DNA from: an uncultured Christensenella sp.
GTDB taxonomy: Bacteria; Bacillota; Clostridia; Christensenellales; Borkfalkiaceae
Reading direction: 5' to 3'
Assembly (NCBI GenBank): GCA_910586245.1
Contig: CAJUFY010000001.1
Span: 318,968-382,967 of the forward strand
DNA: 64,000 nucleotides
This document shows positions 52,960 through 61,395 of this stretch, in pieces (the first letter of the stretch is position 1; each line of letters begins with the position of its first letter). The translations under genes and the position numbers were made by a program. Under the pieces are notes generated by a model. The model saw only the letters and a program-made list of their open reading frames with translations, was not told where the DNA came from and did no database searches.

Positions 52960-53792
52960 GCCTTCTTCGCCTCCGTGTTGAATTCTTTCCAGTAATATTC
53001 GCGCAGGAACCGTTTCAGGTTCTCCGAATCGACGTAGCGGGTAATCTTGCCCTGTTTAACGACGGAAACGATTCCCGTCTCTTCGGATACGACGATGGTC
53101 GAAACGTCCGCGACTTCGGTCACGCCGATCGCCGCGCGGTGACGGGTACCGTAGTCTTTGGGGAACTCCCGCTGCGTGAGCGGAAGAAAGCACCCCGCCG
53201 CCTGAATTTTATCGCCGAAAATAATCATCGCGCCGTCGTGCAAAGGCGCTTTGTTGATGAAAATACCTTCGATCAGCTGGTTGGAAATATTCGCGTTGAG
53301 CGCAACCCCGCTTTCCAAAATATTGCGCGGCAAGTTGCCGTTGGAAAGAACGAGCAACGCGCCCGTATTGTTTTTGGAAAGTCCCTGCACCGCCTTTACG
53401 ATGTTGGAAACGTAAACTTCGGCGCGGGCGTTCGCCACGGCGGATTTGGAAGAAGCGGCGGCAGGCGAAGCCGAACCGCGTTTCCCCGCGTTCCAAACGC
53501 TACGTTTGATTTCCGTACTGAACAGCAGCAGGAAAAACAACGACGTGCCGAGGATAAAGAAATAATAAGCCGTCACGCCCAAGTGTGCCGAAAACAGGCA
53601 GATCAATCCCGAGATCAGCAAAATCGGCACGTAAACGCCGATCAGCTTTTTCGCATTGTTTTCGTAAAGCGTTTTCAGCACCAAATAGATGATCAGAAAC
53701 AGAAAAATCGCTTCGATATAAATTATCCAGTTCTCCGATAGACCGAGAAAGACGTTTTTAATTCCTTCCCATACGGCGGAAAGATCGCGCAT
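52956..53792 (-). CDS. cdaA: Diadenylate cyclase CdaA (c-di-AMP synthase)
   Basis: A 278-residue membrane enzyme making c-di-AMP from two ATP. Three transmembrane helices (about 20-100) precede the DAC domain (about 120-265) with PLHDGAMII (DGA motif) and GTRHRAAIG (RHR motif), both intact. A Ser/Ala-rich insert (about 105-118) joins them. The start follows AAAGGAG. The product regulates potassium transport and cell-wall homeostasis. Confidence 0.96.
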   Translation of the reverse strand: MRDLSAVWEGIKNVFLGLSENWIIYIEAIFLFLIIYLVLKTLYENNAKKLIGVYVPILLISGLICLFSAHLGVTAYYFFILGTSLFFLLLFSTEIKRSVWNAGKRGSASPAAASSKSAVANARAEVYVSNIVKAVQGLSKNNTGALLVLSNGNLPRNILESGVALNANISNQLIEGIFINKAPLHDGAMIIFGDKIQAAGCFLPLTQREFPKDYGTRHRAAIGVTEVADVSTIVVSEETGIVSVVKQGKITRYVDSENLKRFLREYYWKEFNTEAKKA

Positions 53793-53821
53793 ATCCGACT
53801 CCTTTCAAATTCCTTCTATTT

Positions 53822-53850
53822 ATTATAGCAATGTTCCGAAAAAAAAGCAA
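53822..53850 (-). promoter_or_regulatory. Promoter of the cdaA operon
   Basis: TTGCTT and TATAAT with a 17-bp spacer, minus strand. Confidence 0.7.
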
Positions 53851-53862
53851 AAATATTTTACG

Positions 53863-54840
53863 TTAAGAAAAAAATATTTTTGCAAGCGAGGCGGAAAGCG
53901 CGCCCGATTTTCCGTAAATCCCGCCCTTTGCGCCGCACGAAAGTTCATACAAACGCAGATACAGCTGTTCGACGCGTTCTTTGCCAAGCCTTGCCGCAGT
54001 TTCGCGGTTGCGTTGGACGGGATACGGCTTCATGCCCAACGCTTTTGCAACTTCGGCATCGCTCCCCCGCATCGAACTCACTTCGTACAGGGTACGGTAG
54101 TGTCCCGTGAGCGCGGAAAGCACGGCGTGCTCGTCGAAGCCCTTTTTCATGAGATCGTCCAAAATTTCCGAAAACGCAGTAAAGTTTTTACGGGAAGCCG
54201 CCTGCGTGAGTTCGTAAACTTTGTATTCGGTATCTTTGGCGACGTATTCCTCCACTTCCGCGCGGGTCAGCCGCCCCCCCTCGCCGAGCAGTACGGCAAG
54301 TTTTTCCGTCTCTTTTTTCATGCGCGCCGCATCCTGCGCGCAGTAGCGCACCATCAGCGTGGCGGCGTCGGCGTCGGCGTTCAACCTCGCCCGCCGCAGA
54401 ATGCCGAACAGCCATTTGCCGAGCGTTTCCTCGTCCTCCCGTCCGCAGTCTACGAAGGTAACCCCGCGCTTCTTCTTCAAGTCCGCGGCGTTCGCCTTTT
54501 TTCCCGCGTTTACGATCACGAGTACCGTCGAATCGCAAGGATTTTCGAAATAAGGCAGCAACGGTTCCAGTTCGCGTTCGGAGGGATAAAAATCGTATAC
54601 GCGCGTCAGCCGTTTTTCGTCGAACAGCGGCAGCGTATTCAGACTTGCAAGCAAAGCGGGAATCCCGCCCTTCAACGCTTCCCCCTCCAAACGGGTTTCG
54701 TTGAACGCAGACTGGGTGATGTTGCACGCTTCGCGGATCATGGAAACGGCGTGATCGCGGAAATACGCTTCCTCTCCCTCGATCAGATAAACGGGTTCCA
54801 CCCGCTCCTTTAAAGTTTTAGCAAGCTGAACGAATTTCAT
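53863..54840 (-). CDS. holA: DNA polymerase III subunit delta
   Basis: A 325-residue clamp-loader subunit. VYLIEGEEAYFRDHAV near the start, LTRVYDFYPSE and a C-terminal helical collar domain with DLMKKGFDEHAVLSALTGHYRTLYE are typical of HolA. The ATG overlaps the comEC stop as ATGA, the usual comEC-holA pairing in Firmicutes. Confidence 0.93.
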   Translation of the reverse strand: MKFVQLAKTLKERVEPVYLIEGEEAYFRDHAVSMIREACNITQSAFNETRLEGEALKGGIPALLASLNTLPLFDEKRLTRVYDFYPSERELEPLLPYFENPCDSTVLVIVNAGKKANAADLKKKRGVTFVDCGREDEETLGKWLFGILRRARLNADADAATLMVRYCAQDAARMKKETEKLAVLLGEGGRLTRAEVEEYVAKDTEYKVYELTQAASRKNFTAFSEILDDLMKKGFDEHAVLSALTGHYRTLYEVSSMRGSDAEVAKALGMKPYPVQRNRETAARLGKERVEQLYLRLYELSCGAKGGIYGKSGALSASLAKIFFS

Positions 54841-56867
54841 AACGCTTTGATTATACCATCTTTCAAAAAATATTTCAAGCTTCCGCTCCCTTTTCCCACG
54901 AACAAATCGGCGCCGAGCGCACCGTTATTTTCAAAATCGATCTCAACCACGCTCCCCTCGGCAATCACGGCGAGTTTCTCTCGACTTTCAAAACGAAATT
55001 GCATTCCGCCGAGCGTAAACGCTTCCCCGAACACGAGCTTCGTTTTATGCAACCCCGTCGGGATCTCGTCCTTCGCGTACACCGCTTGCGTGTTTAAAAA
55101 CGCGCCCACGTTGATTCCCCGCAGTTCGTCTTCGGCAAGCACGACGACCCCGTCCAGCTTCCCGCCATACGAACGGGACAAATACTCATTGCAGCGCGCA
55201 AGCGTAACGTCGCCGTCGATCACGAGCACGGCGCAACTTCCGGTGCGGAGCAGCGCCGCGTTCATGCTTCTGCTTTCGTACGCGGAAATTTTACAGCCGT
55301 AAAATACGGCGTTTTCGTAAAGGAGGCAAGCCGTAAACAACAGCGCGAAACCGACCGATGCCGCGGCGCGGATCAACGCCCGCATCCGAAACCGCTGCGA
55401 CAGCGCGACTGCACCCGTCACCCAAACCGCCGCGCCCGCTCCGAGCGAAAAACCGGTCAGAACCATCGAAAAATCCGCAACGGAAAACACGTAGAGCAAA
55501 GCCGAAAGCATGCCGTTCGGGAACATCAGAAAGAACCACGCTGCGGGCGGCACGATCAAAGCCAGCAAGGTACAAATCAAAAGCCCCAAAAACAACACGG
55601 GCAGCAACGGAATAAACAATAAATTCAAAAGCGTGCCCCAAACGGAAACGTAACCGAAGCTTTCCGCCAACACCGGAAAGGTAAATACTTGCACGGAAAG
55701 ATTCGCCGCCAGATATCCGCCGAGAAATTTGGGCAATTTGCGAAACAGTCCGTTCAGCCACGGCATAAAGAGCGCCAATCCCAAACACGCGCCGAAAGAA
55801 AGGCGGAATCCCGCGGCAAGCCATTGCGCGGGCAAAAACAACAATACGCAAATCGCCGCGAACGAAACCGAATTTAAAAAATCGGATTTTCGCCCCAGCA
55901 CTCCGTTAACGCTGAGCGCGGCGCACATGACGAGCGCGCGAATCGAAGACACGGTAAACGAACAAACCGCGGCGTAACATACAGCCGCCGCAAGCGCCGG
56001 CAGAAAAGATTTTTTCCGCAAAAGCGGCTTGAACAGCAACGAAACCGCACCGTACAGGATTCCGATATGCAACCCCGAAACCGCGAATGCGTGCGCGATC
56101 CCGCCCCGCCGAATCGCTTCGATCAGCTCCCCGTCGATCCCGTTCGAATTGCCCGAGAGCAACGCGTATGCAACGTCCGCTTCGTCCTTGCCGAGCCCTC
56201 CCTGCAAGGCGTCGTAAACCGCTGCGTTCAACAACAAAAACGGATTCCGCGATTTGCCCGTCCGTTCGCATACGACTCTTTCGCCGACGATATAACGAAC
56301 GTCGTTCTCGTAAAGATACAAAGAATAGGAATCCCCACCTTCGGGCAATTCCCCGCGGCTGAGCTTTGCCTGAAATAACACGGTATCTCCCGCGCGGATT
56401 TCTTCCGAAAGAAAGGTCGTCTGCAATTTTCCTTGCACGCGGTTTCCGCTCAACGAGAGCGCGCCGAGCGTCGCCGACGTATAACCGTTTTGTACGGTGA
56501 ATTTTTCTACCATGCCTGCGATTTCATACTCACCCGCAGGAAGTCCTTTGCAATAGTTTTCGGTATAGAGATGAACGGATAACAAGCCCGCACCCGCAAA
56601 AATTAGTACGGAAAGCGCCGTGCAGAGTACGCGCCTCCACGAATAAGGGCGAATTGCACACACCAGAAAAAACGCAAAAAACAAAAAATCGGAGGCGGAA
56701 ATTCCCCCGAACCGAATTTTTGTATAAATCTGAATTCCGAGCGCCAAACCCAGTGCGCAAAATAATATCGGACGGAAATTGATCAACGGCAAGCGCTTCT
56801 TCGGCAACTTTTCCGCAGTTTCCGCGGCGTTCCCCGCAACCAATTCCCGTTTCCGCCCGAATGCCAT
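54837..56867 (-). CDS. comEC: ComEC/Rec2 family competence membrane protein
   Basis: A 676-residue protein with an N-terminal DUF4131-type region, an OB-like segment and the competence domain with IRRGGIAHAFAVSGLHIGILY (about 258), then many transmembrane helices to about 510. ComEC forms the DNA uptake channel. The C-terminal part (about 520-676) corresponds to the beta-lactamase-like domain but lacks the HxHxDH metal motif, so it looks degenerate. The start follows GAGGGA. Internal TTG/GTG starts cannot be excluded. Confidence 0.9.
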   Translation of the reverse strand: MAFGRKRELVAGNAAETAEKLPKKRLPLINFRPILFCALGLALGIQIYTKIRFGGISASDFLFFAFFLVCAIRPYSWRRVLCTALSVLIFAGAGLLSVHLYTENYCKGLPAGEYEIAGMVEKFTVQNGYTSATLGALSLSGNRVQGKLQTTFLSEEIRAGDTVLFQAKLSRGELPEGGDSYSLYLYENDVRYIVGERVVCERTGKSRNPFLLLNAAVYDALQGGLGKDEADVAYALLSGNSNGIDGELIEAIRRGGIAHAFAVSGLHIGILYGAVSLLFKPLLRKKSFLPALAAAVCYAAVCSFTVSSIRALVMCAALSVNGVLGRKSDFLNSVSFAAICVLLFLPAQWLAAGFRLSFGACLGLALFMPWLNGLFRKLPKFLGGYLAANLSVQVFTFPVLAESFGYVSVWGTLLNLLFIPLLPVLFLGLLICTLLALIVPPAAWFFLMFPNGMLSALLYVFSVADFSMVLTGFSLGAGAAVWVTGAVALSQRFRMRALIRAAASVGFALLFTACLLYENAVFYGCKISAYESRSMNAALLRTGSCAVLVIDGDVTLARCNEYLSRSYGGKLDGVVVLAEDELRGINVGAFLNTQAVYAKDEIPTGLHKTKLVFGEAFTLGGMQFRFESREKLAVIAEGSVVEIDFENNGALGADLFVGKGSGSLKYFLKDGIIKAL

Positions 56868-57030
56868 ACGTCCCTCATTGAAATTTTTCTTTATTATACC
56901 AAAGCCGCGTCCATTTTTCAACAAATTTCGACAAAATATTTGTTTCTTCGCAAAATTTCAAAACCAATTCTTTGGGATAACGCGGAATCAGCTTTCAGAA
57001 AAAATTTTTTCGGAAACAGGTTAAAATCGC

Positions 57031-57059
57031 TTGATAAAACGATAATGTTTTGGTAAAAT
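57031..57059 (+). promoter_or_regulatory. Promoter of tRNA-Gln
   Basis: TTGATA and TAAAAT with a 17-bp spacer, about 20 bases before the tRNA. Confidence 0.7.
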
Positions 57060-57079
57060 AGAAAAATGTAAATAATCAT

Positions 57080-57154
57080 TGGGGTGTCGCCAAGCGGTAA
57101 GGCAACGGACTCTGACTCCGTCATTCGTTGGTTCGAATCCAGCTACCCCAGCCA
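57080..57154 (+). tRNA. tRNA-Gln(CUG)
   Basis: A full cloverleaf with encoded CCA: acceptor TGGGGTG/TACCCCA, D arm GCCAAGCGGTAAGGC, anticodon loop CTCTGAC (anticodon CTG), T loop TTCGAAT. Its 3' half is the likely integration site of the mobile element that follows. Confidence 0.96.
57120..57154 (+). other. Probable attachment site (attL) in the 3' end of tRNA-Gln
   Basis: A tyrosine integrase gene begins 95 bases after the tRNA and points at it, the classic arrangement for a tRNA-integrated element. The far att copy is outside the window, so the core cannot be delimited. An inverted repeat ATCTTGT/ACAAGAT (57165-57171 with 57192-57198) and a doubled TTTTTGGGGAC at about 57219-57239 next to it may be integrase arm sites. 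Confidence 0.5.
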
Positions 57155-57249
57155 AACGCTCTATATCTTGTGCTTTTTTGCAGAAAGGCTTACAAGATGT
57201 AGGGCGATTTTTTTGCTTTTTGGGGACTTTTTGGGGACTAAATCAAAGC

Positions 57250-58272
57250 TTAAAGATTATAAATAATCTTTCGCCCCTCTTGCAGCATGAACTCGCGGGG
57301 AAATTTCGTATATACCTTTGTCGTTTGCGTTTCGTCGGCGGCGTGCCCTGCCCACACAGATACAACTTCGCGCGGTACACTGCACATTTGCGCGCGGGTG
57401 ATGAACGTGTGCCGCAGTTCGTGCAAGTGGTGCGACGGCATTAGCCGTTTCATTGCCTGCGTGAGCGCGTCGGGGCGCACGGTGCGCAGTTCGTCAATTT
57501 TCATTTGCGGCAACCACCGCGCAAGCATTGGCGTAATCGGAATCAGCCGCCGCCGTTCCTGCAAGCCCTTCCGCACTTTCGCACAGACGACGGAAACGAA
57601 TTCGCCGTCAAGTTCAACCGAGGCAAGCTCGCTTCGGCGGATTCCCGTATAGAGAAGAAACAAGAGCGCGTTTTTTACTTCGGACGCGCAATTGCTTGTG
57701 CAGATAAGATTCACAAGCTCGCGCTCCTCTTCAAGTGTGAGCGCACACCCGCTTTTTTCCTCGTAGATCGGCGGCTTCATTAACCGCATCGGCGATTTGT
57801 CTATTAGCTCGTCACCGATCGCAAAGTTAAAAATTGCTTTTAACGCTTGAAAGAGTTTTACCGCCGTTCGCGGCTTCCCCTCTTGCACGTAGCCGTTGAT
57901 GACCGCTTGCACGTCTGATTGTCGAATGTCCGCAATATTCCGCCCCGAAAATGCGGGGAGTACGTTTGCGTTAAATAGACTTTCGTAATATTCGGCAGTG
58001 CTCGTTTTGATATTCGGGCGTTTGAGTTCCAACCACCGCGCCGCAACCTCTTCGAAGAGCGGGGCACGGTGCGCGGGCTCGGCGATCTCTGCTTTCGGCT
58101 TGTAGTTCAGAAGGGCGGCGAAAAACTTGTCTTTTAGTTTGCTTTCGTCGGCGGAGCTCACGCAGACATTGAAACCGTATTTCCGAAAACGTGCTTCGAA
58201 AACCCCGTTCTTTTTCTGCCGGACGGGAATCGGCAATTTAATTGTAATTATCCCTTGAAATTGTTCGGGCAT
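57250..58272 (-). CDS. int: Tyrosine recombinase/site-specific integrase of the tRNA-Gln element
   Basis: A 340-residue integrase. An N-terminal AP2-like arm-binding part (about 1-60) and SAM-like core-binding domain (about 75-160) precede the catalytic domain with GIRRSELA (first Arg), HLHELRHTFITR (His-x-x-Arg) and a late HAADETQTTKVYTKF with the nucleophile Tyr. The ATG follows AAGGAG at good distance; a frame extending 39 codons upstream overlaps the next small gene and is less likely. Confidence 0.93.
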   Translation of the reverse strand: MPEQFQGIITIKLPIPVRQKKNGVFEARFRKYGFNVCVSSADESKLKDKFFAALLNYKPKAEIAEPAHRAPLFEEVAARWLELKRPNIKTSTAEYYESLFNANVLPAFSGRNIADIRQSDVQAVINGYVQEGKPRTAVKLFQALKAIFNFAIGDELIDKSPMRLMKPPIYEEKSGCALTLEEERELVNLICTSNCASEVKNALLFLLYTGIRRSELASVELDGEFVSVVCAKVRKGLQERRRLIPITPMLARWLPQMKIDELRTVRPDALTQAMKRLMPSHHLHELRHTFITRAQMCSVPREVVSVWAGHAADETQTTKVYTKFPREFMLQEGRKIIYNL

Positions 58273-58313
58273 TTGTTTAATCTCCTTCTTAGAAAAGTAA
58301 ATGTTGCCCGATT

Positions 58314-58520
58314 TCAGCACAATAAGTTGTTGTGGTTCTTCTTTTTTATCCTCCTTTGTCTGCGGAAAATATAGCACATTTCCAAACATATTTTTTTTGG
58401 CGTTTGTAACTTATCCTCTGCAAATCTTAGATTAGGCAATTCTTGCGATAATTCGCCATAAAATGCCATAAGTTCTTGAATAATCTTTGAAAGCTTATCC
58501 AAAATGTTAATGGTTGTCAT
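58314..58520 (-). CDS. Hypothetical small protein
   Basis: A 68-residue frame with an excellent ribosome site (AAAGGAG, eight bases from ATG), which is the main evidence for it. The first 35 residues are helical (TINILDKLSKIIQELMAFYG) and the tail is basic. No homologue is recognised. It ends 41 bases before the integrase start and could be a small excisionase-like or regulatory partner; that is speculation. Confidence 0.5.
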   Translation of the reverse strand: MTTINILDKLSKIIQELMAFYGELSQELPNLRFAEDKLQTPKKICLEMCYIFRRQRRIKKKNHNNLLC

Positions 58521-58585
58521 ATAAATACTCCTTTCGGCTATTAAGCCTACAGAGTAAATTTTAATATATAAATTTAACCACGTTC

Positions 58586-59311
58586 TTATTTTTCAATTTT
58601 TAACAAAAAATCATTATACATTTTTACAAGCTCGTCGCCTGCCCATCGGGGGATATCATGATATACGTCCAATATTTTAGCACCTCGTTTATTAATCATG
58701 GCAGCCACTACTTTTTTTGATTTAATATAGTAAAATTTATGTTCGATTTGTAAACCTAAACGTTCTGTAAAAATCGGATGATGTGAATAACACCCATTTA
58801 CATAAGGATGTTTTATATCTTTAAATCTTACAAAACGACACAGGTTTTTTTGTTCTGGTTTTTTTGTAGCCGCTTTCGCAAGAAGTGTTTTACGTTTTTC
58901 ATTCGCCTTTTCTATTGCTTCCAATTTACCCAAAGAATAATTAACATTATTTATAAAAGATATTTCCGTCGTTCTTTCTATTTTAAGAACTTTATTAACT
59001 TTTTGCTTTGCTAATTCTTTTCTTTTTATATTTGAATAACTTATAAGTTCATACTCGTCATTCTTTGCGTTGGCAAAATCACGAATAGAAACTGTTATAT
59101 AATCGCCGTCTTGTAAATCTTTTTGACATTGTTCTCTTAATGCCGTTGAAACATATACTCGGATATTCTTCAATTCCGCAGAAGATTTTCGAATAAAATT
59201 AAAAACAAAAACAGCATGACGATTATTATTAAGGACTTTATTTGATAACTCAACAGTTAATATTTGCCCAGAAACCGTAAGGTTTCTTCTTTTTTTTGTT
59301 CTTTTCTTCAA
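58586..59311 (-). CDS. Hypothetical basic protein of the integrated element
   Basis: A 241-residue protein starting at TTG after an AAAGGGG stretch. It is Lys/Arg-rich, with a beta-rich first half (LTVSGQILTVELSNKVLNNN, RVYVSTALREQCQKDL, YITVSIRDF) that may be an OB-like fold and a second half with CRFVRFKDIKHPY and YYIKSKKVVAAMI. I do not recognise the family. AT-rich composition differs strongly from the chromosome to the left. It lies between the repressor and integrase genes, a place often used for superinfection-exclusion or defence cargo. Confidence 0.55.
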   Translation of the reverse strand: MKKRTKKRRNLTVSGQILTVELSNKVLNNNRHAVFVFNFIRKSSAELKNIRVYVSTALREQCQKDLQDGDYITVSIRDFANAKNDEYELISYSNIKRKELAKQKVNKVLKIERTTEISFINNVNYSLGKLEAIEKANEKRKTLLAKAATKKPEQKNLCRFVRFKDIKHPYVNGCYSHHPIFTERLGLQIEHKFYYIKSKKVVAAMINKRGAKILDVYHDIPRWAGDELVKMYNDFLLKIEK

Positions 59312-59325
59312 CTTTCCCCTTTCTC

Positions 59326-59658
59326 CTATGAAATTTTATTTTGAACTTCCACGCCCGCAGTTGCCCGAAGCGTTGCTATGCTGTCAAGAATTAATTTTTT
59401 CCCTTGTGGATTTAGTTCTCGATATTCTGCAATTAAACGCTTTTCTTCGTCCGAATAGCGTTCTATATCATCGGTATTTGACTCCTTGCTCAATCCAAGT
59501 GCGCTTTCAATAGCTTGCATGGTATCAATGCGTGGGTGCGGAGTTTTACCAGAGAATATTCCCCGCAATGTTTGCAAAGGCACTCCCGAAAGATTTGCAA
59601 GCTGTATTTGAGTAATACTTTTAAGTTTCATATACCTTTTTATCTCTTGAATTGTCAT
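59326..59658 (-). CDS. CI-like XRE-family repressor of the element
   Basis: A 110-residue protein: helix-turn-helix (SITQIQLANLSGVPLQTLRG, about 15-35), then a short C-terminal helical part (YSDEEKRLIAEYRELNPQGKK) seen in phage and ICE repressors without a peptidase domain. The start follows GAGGAG. It is divergent from the operon at 59880, with repeated TTGATAA/TTGACAA half-sites between them, as expected of a lysogeny-type switch. Confidence 0.85.
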   Translation of the reverse strand: MTIQEIKRYMKLKSITQIQLANLSGVPLQTLRGIFSGKTPHPRIDTMQAIESALGLSKESNTDDIERYSDEEKRLIAEYRELNPQGKKLILDSIATLRATAGVEVQNKIS

Positions 59659-59726
59659 AGCTATACTCCTCAAAGCTCATAATACAAAAAAAATATTGAT
59701 AATGCAATTTTTGTTGATAAATTTTA

Positions 59727-59755
59727 TTGACAAATATTATTTTTAATATTATAAT
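59727..59755 (+). promoter_or_regulatory. Rightward promoter of the element
   Basis: TTGACA and TATAAT with a 17-bp spacer, a perfect consensus, in a very AT-rich divergent region with several TTGATAA-like repeats that may bind the repressor. Confidence 0.85.
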
Positions 59756-59796
59756 TCTTTTAAAAATATTAAACTTGATATTTTTTGGAGGACGGA

Positions 59797-59849
59797 CACT
59801 ACACAGAAATAGGTTGAAACAATCGCGGGGTGTAGTGCGCGGTTTCAAC
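59797..59849 (+). ncRNA. Predicted H-type pseudoknot in the element's leader RNA
   Basis: Two perfect 8-bp helices interleave: CACTACAC (59797-59804) with GTGTAGTG (59830-59837), and GTTGAAAC (59813-59820) with GTTTCAAC (59842-59849). The order A-B-A'-B' defines a pseudoknot. It lies in the 5' leader, 30 bases before the first gene. Class unknown. Confidence 0.55.
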
Positions 59850-59879
59850 GAAAGTAATTTTTTCGGAGGCAATAAGGAA

Positions 59880-60122
59880 ATGGAAATCAATGTCACAATG
59901 TCGCAAGAAGAATTCGAACAGTTTCTCGAATTCAAAAAGAACGAATCGAAAGAGATTCTACTCTTAAAAGCCGAAAGATGCGAATCGGATAAGAATCTCG
60001 AAACGCTGGCAAGTTTGATTTTTTCTTCTTTGAAATTATGTAGCAACGGCAAAGACGTGTACGTCTTTGACAGCGATACAGCTTTCCGTGCTCTTGAAAT
60101 CGCTACGGAATTTTTTATTTGA
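59880..60122 (+). CDS. Small acidic protein, first gene of the element operon
   Basis: An 80-residue protein (MEINVTMSQEEFEQFLEF at the start) with helical, charged composition and a CSNGKDVYVFDSDTAFRALE C-terminal part. The TCGGAGG site supports the start. Not recognised; small acidic early genes of this type are common in phages and ICEs. It is followed at ten bases by the next small gene. Confidence 0.6.
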   Translation: MEINVTMSQEEFEQFLEFKKNESKEILLLKAERCESDKNLETLASLIFSSLKLCSNGKDVYVFDSDTAFRALEIATEFFI

Positions 60123-60132
60123 GGTAGCAGGA

Positions 60133-60300
60133 ATGAAAGGTAAATGCGAAGAATGTACAAAGCGCGGAGAATGCAAAAAGGCGGTCGGAATTATTTTCGG
60201 GGGTTGCTACAACGATTACGAATGCGATTTCGATACATGGTTAGAAAATCACCCGAACGAAGTAATTCAAAGTCATTCTAACGACGAGGTGGAAGCATGA
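60133..60300 (+). CDS. Small cysteine-rich protein
   Basis: A 55-residue protein with six cysteines (CEECTKRGECKK, then GGCYNDYEC) that probably binds a metal. The start follows GAGG. The stop overlaps the next start as ATGA. Function unknown. Confidence 0.6.
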   Translation: MKGKCEECTKRGECKKAVGIIFGGCYNDYECDFDTWLENHPNEVIQSHSNDEVEA

Positions 60301-60527
60301 AAGGCGTAGAAGAAAAAAGCCCCGAAGTGCGGGGATTAGAAAAGACAATTGCGAGCCTGCGGGCGCAAATGAAGTTGCAGTCGGCAGAATGGAGCAAGGC
60401 TGCGCTTGCACTGGCGCGGGAAGTGAACGGCGCAATGATCGCGAGTTCCCCTCTCGGCGTTGCGATCGTGAATCAAGAATCGGCAAAAAAGGCGTATGAA
60501 CTTGCGCAAGAACTGTTAAAATTATGA
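60297..60527 (+). CDS. Small helical protein
   Basis: A 76-residue, mostly helical protein (LEKTIASLRAQMKLQSAEW and SAKKAYELAQELLKL). ATGA overlaps with both neighbours show a tightly coupled operon. Not recognised. Confidence 0.6.
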   Translation: MKGVEEKSPEVRGLEKTIASLRAQMKLQSAEWSKAALALAREVNGAMIASSPLGVAIVNQESAKKAYELAQELLKL

Positions 60528-60739
60528 GTTTCGAAAGAATGAATCACTTTTATTCGGGGTGTTTTTCAAGCGGAAAAAGACATTCGCACAGATATGTGTT
60601 CTATTTCTATCCGAAAATAGATCCCGAAACGGGTAAAGCATTAGATAAAGGCTTTTTCCTCTTTTTCGGACGCGTAAAGCAAGGAAAAGAAACCGCACAA
60701 AAGACAGGACGGGAATACGCCTACGAACAGTTATTTTGA
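60524..60739 (+). CDS. Small basic protein
   Basis: A 71-residue protein, aromatic and Lys-rich (HRYVFYFYPKIDPETGKA, GFFLFFGRVKQG). ATGA overlap with the gene before it. Not recognised. Confidence 0.55.
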   Translation: MSFERMNHFYSGCFSSGKRHSHRYVFYFYPKIDPETGKALDKGFFLFFGRVKQGKETAQKTGREYAYEQLF

Positions 60740-60797
60740 GTGACCAACACCGCAGAATGCGTCACCTTAAACGCAAAAGTGAGTGACCAACATCGCA
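60738..60797 (+). repeat. Pair of 17-bp direct repeats
   Basis: GAGTGACCAACA-CGCA occurs at 60738-60754 and 60781-60797, 16 of 17 identical, flanking the gap between two small genes. They may mark a past deletion or duplication, or be binding sites. Confidence 0.6.
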
Positions 60798-60836
60798 ATA
60801 TTTGCGTTGCCGAAAACTCAAAAAGGAAAAACGATC

Positions 60837-61088
60837 ATGTGGAACTGTGCAAAACAATGCGTATATTGGGACGGAAGCGGGTGCGGGATTGAATACAATC
60901 CCGCGAACCTGCTTTTACTTTGTCCTTGTTTCGATCTTGCGTTTGCGCACGCGCGCGACCCTACGCCCGCCGAAGGTCAAGCGACGTCGCCCACGCTCGA
61001 AGTCAACGACCGGGGTCAACGATCAGAGCCGACGCGCAGCGTCTGCGAACGTAGTCAAACATCAAAACAAAAGGAGAACAACGCATGA
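60837..61088 (+). CDS. Small cysteine-containing protein with low-complexity tail
   Basis: An 83-residue frame from an ATG after AAAAGGAAAA. The first 35 residues (MWNCAKQCVYWDGSGC) have four closely spaced cysteines; the rest is hydrophilic and low in structure and looks like out-of-frame or recombined sequence. ATGA overlap with the next gene supports translation to this stop. Confidence 0.5.
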   Translation: MWNCAKQCVYWDGSGCGIEYNPANLLLLCPCFDLAFAHARDPTPAEGQATSPTLEVNDRGQRSEPTRSVCERSQTSKQKENNA

Positions 61089-61393
61089 CAAGACAGGAAA
61101 TCGAAACGGCGTTAAAGCTTTGTTCTTCGGGCTTAGATCCGAATTGCGCGAAATGCGTATACGCAGGCAAAGGCTATTACCGCGCGCTTATGCGGGACGT
61201 ACTGCGGTATATCGGTTGGTTAAAGAACGAGAACAAAAACGGCAAAACAAAGCCCCGCCCCCGCGGGAAAGTTCCCGAAAACGGGAACTTGAAACCAGGT
61301 GCAGCGCGCCGATCGGATCTTCCGAGTTCCCGAAAACGGGAACGAACACCCCGCGGGCGGGAAAGCCCGCAATTAAAAAACAGGAGTAATTAA
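61085..61393 (+). CDS. Small protein with CxxC and basic repetitive tail
   Basis: A 102-residue protein. The first half is structured (EIETALKLCSSGLDPNCAKC, YYRALMRDVLRYIGWL); the second half is Arg/Pro-rich and overlaps DNA hairpins that occur twice. The start follows AAGGAGAA. Function unknown. Confidence 0.55.
   Translation: MTRQEIETALKLCSSGLDPNCAKCVYAGKGYYRALMRDVLRYIGWLKNENKNGKTKPRPRGKVPENGNLKPGAARRSDLPSSRKRERTPRGRESPQLKNRSN
61271..61343 (+). repeat. Two identical 18-bp hairpins plus a third GC hairpin
   Basis: GTTCCCG-AAAA-CGGGAAC occurs at 61271-61288 and again at 61326-61343. A further GCGGG/CCCGC-type hairpin lies at about 61354-61372. All are inside the end of a small coding region, just before the first structural-type gene. 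Confidence 0.7.
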
Positions 61394-61395
61394 CA

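Noticed and set aside
54837..55291. Functional metallo-beta-lactamase domain at the ComEC C-terminus
   Set aside because: The HxHxDH metal-binding motif is absent; only the general domain position is kept.
58586..59311. Type III toxin (ToxN-like) paired with the pseudoknot RNA
   Set aside because: The gene is on the opposite strand from the pseudoknot, the pseudoknot is single rather than in tandem repeats, and no ToxN motif is visible.
59621..60160. A 179-codon minus-strand frame across the element's divergent promoter
   Set aside because: It overlaps the promoter, pseudoknot and the first rightward gene and has no ribosome site.
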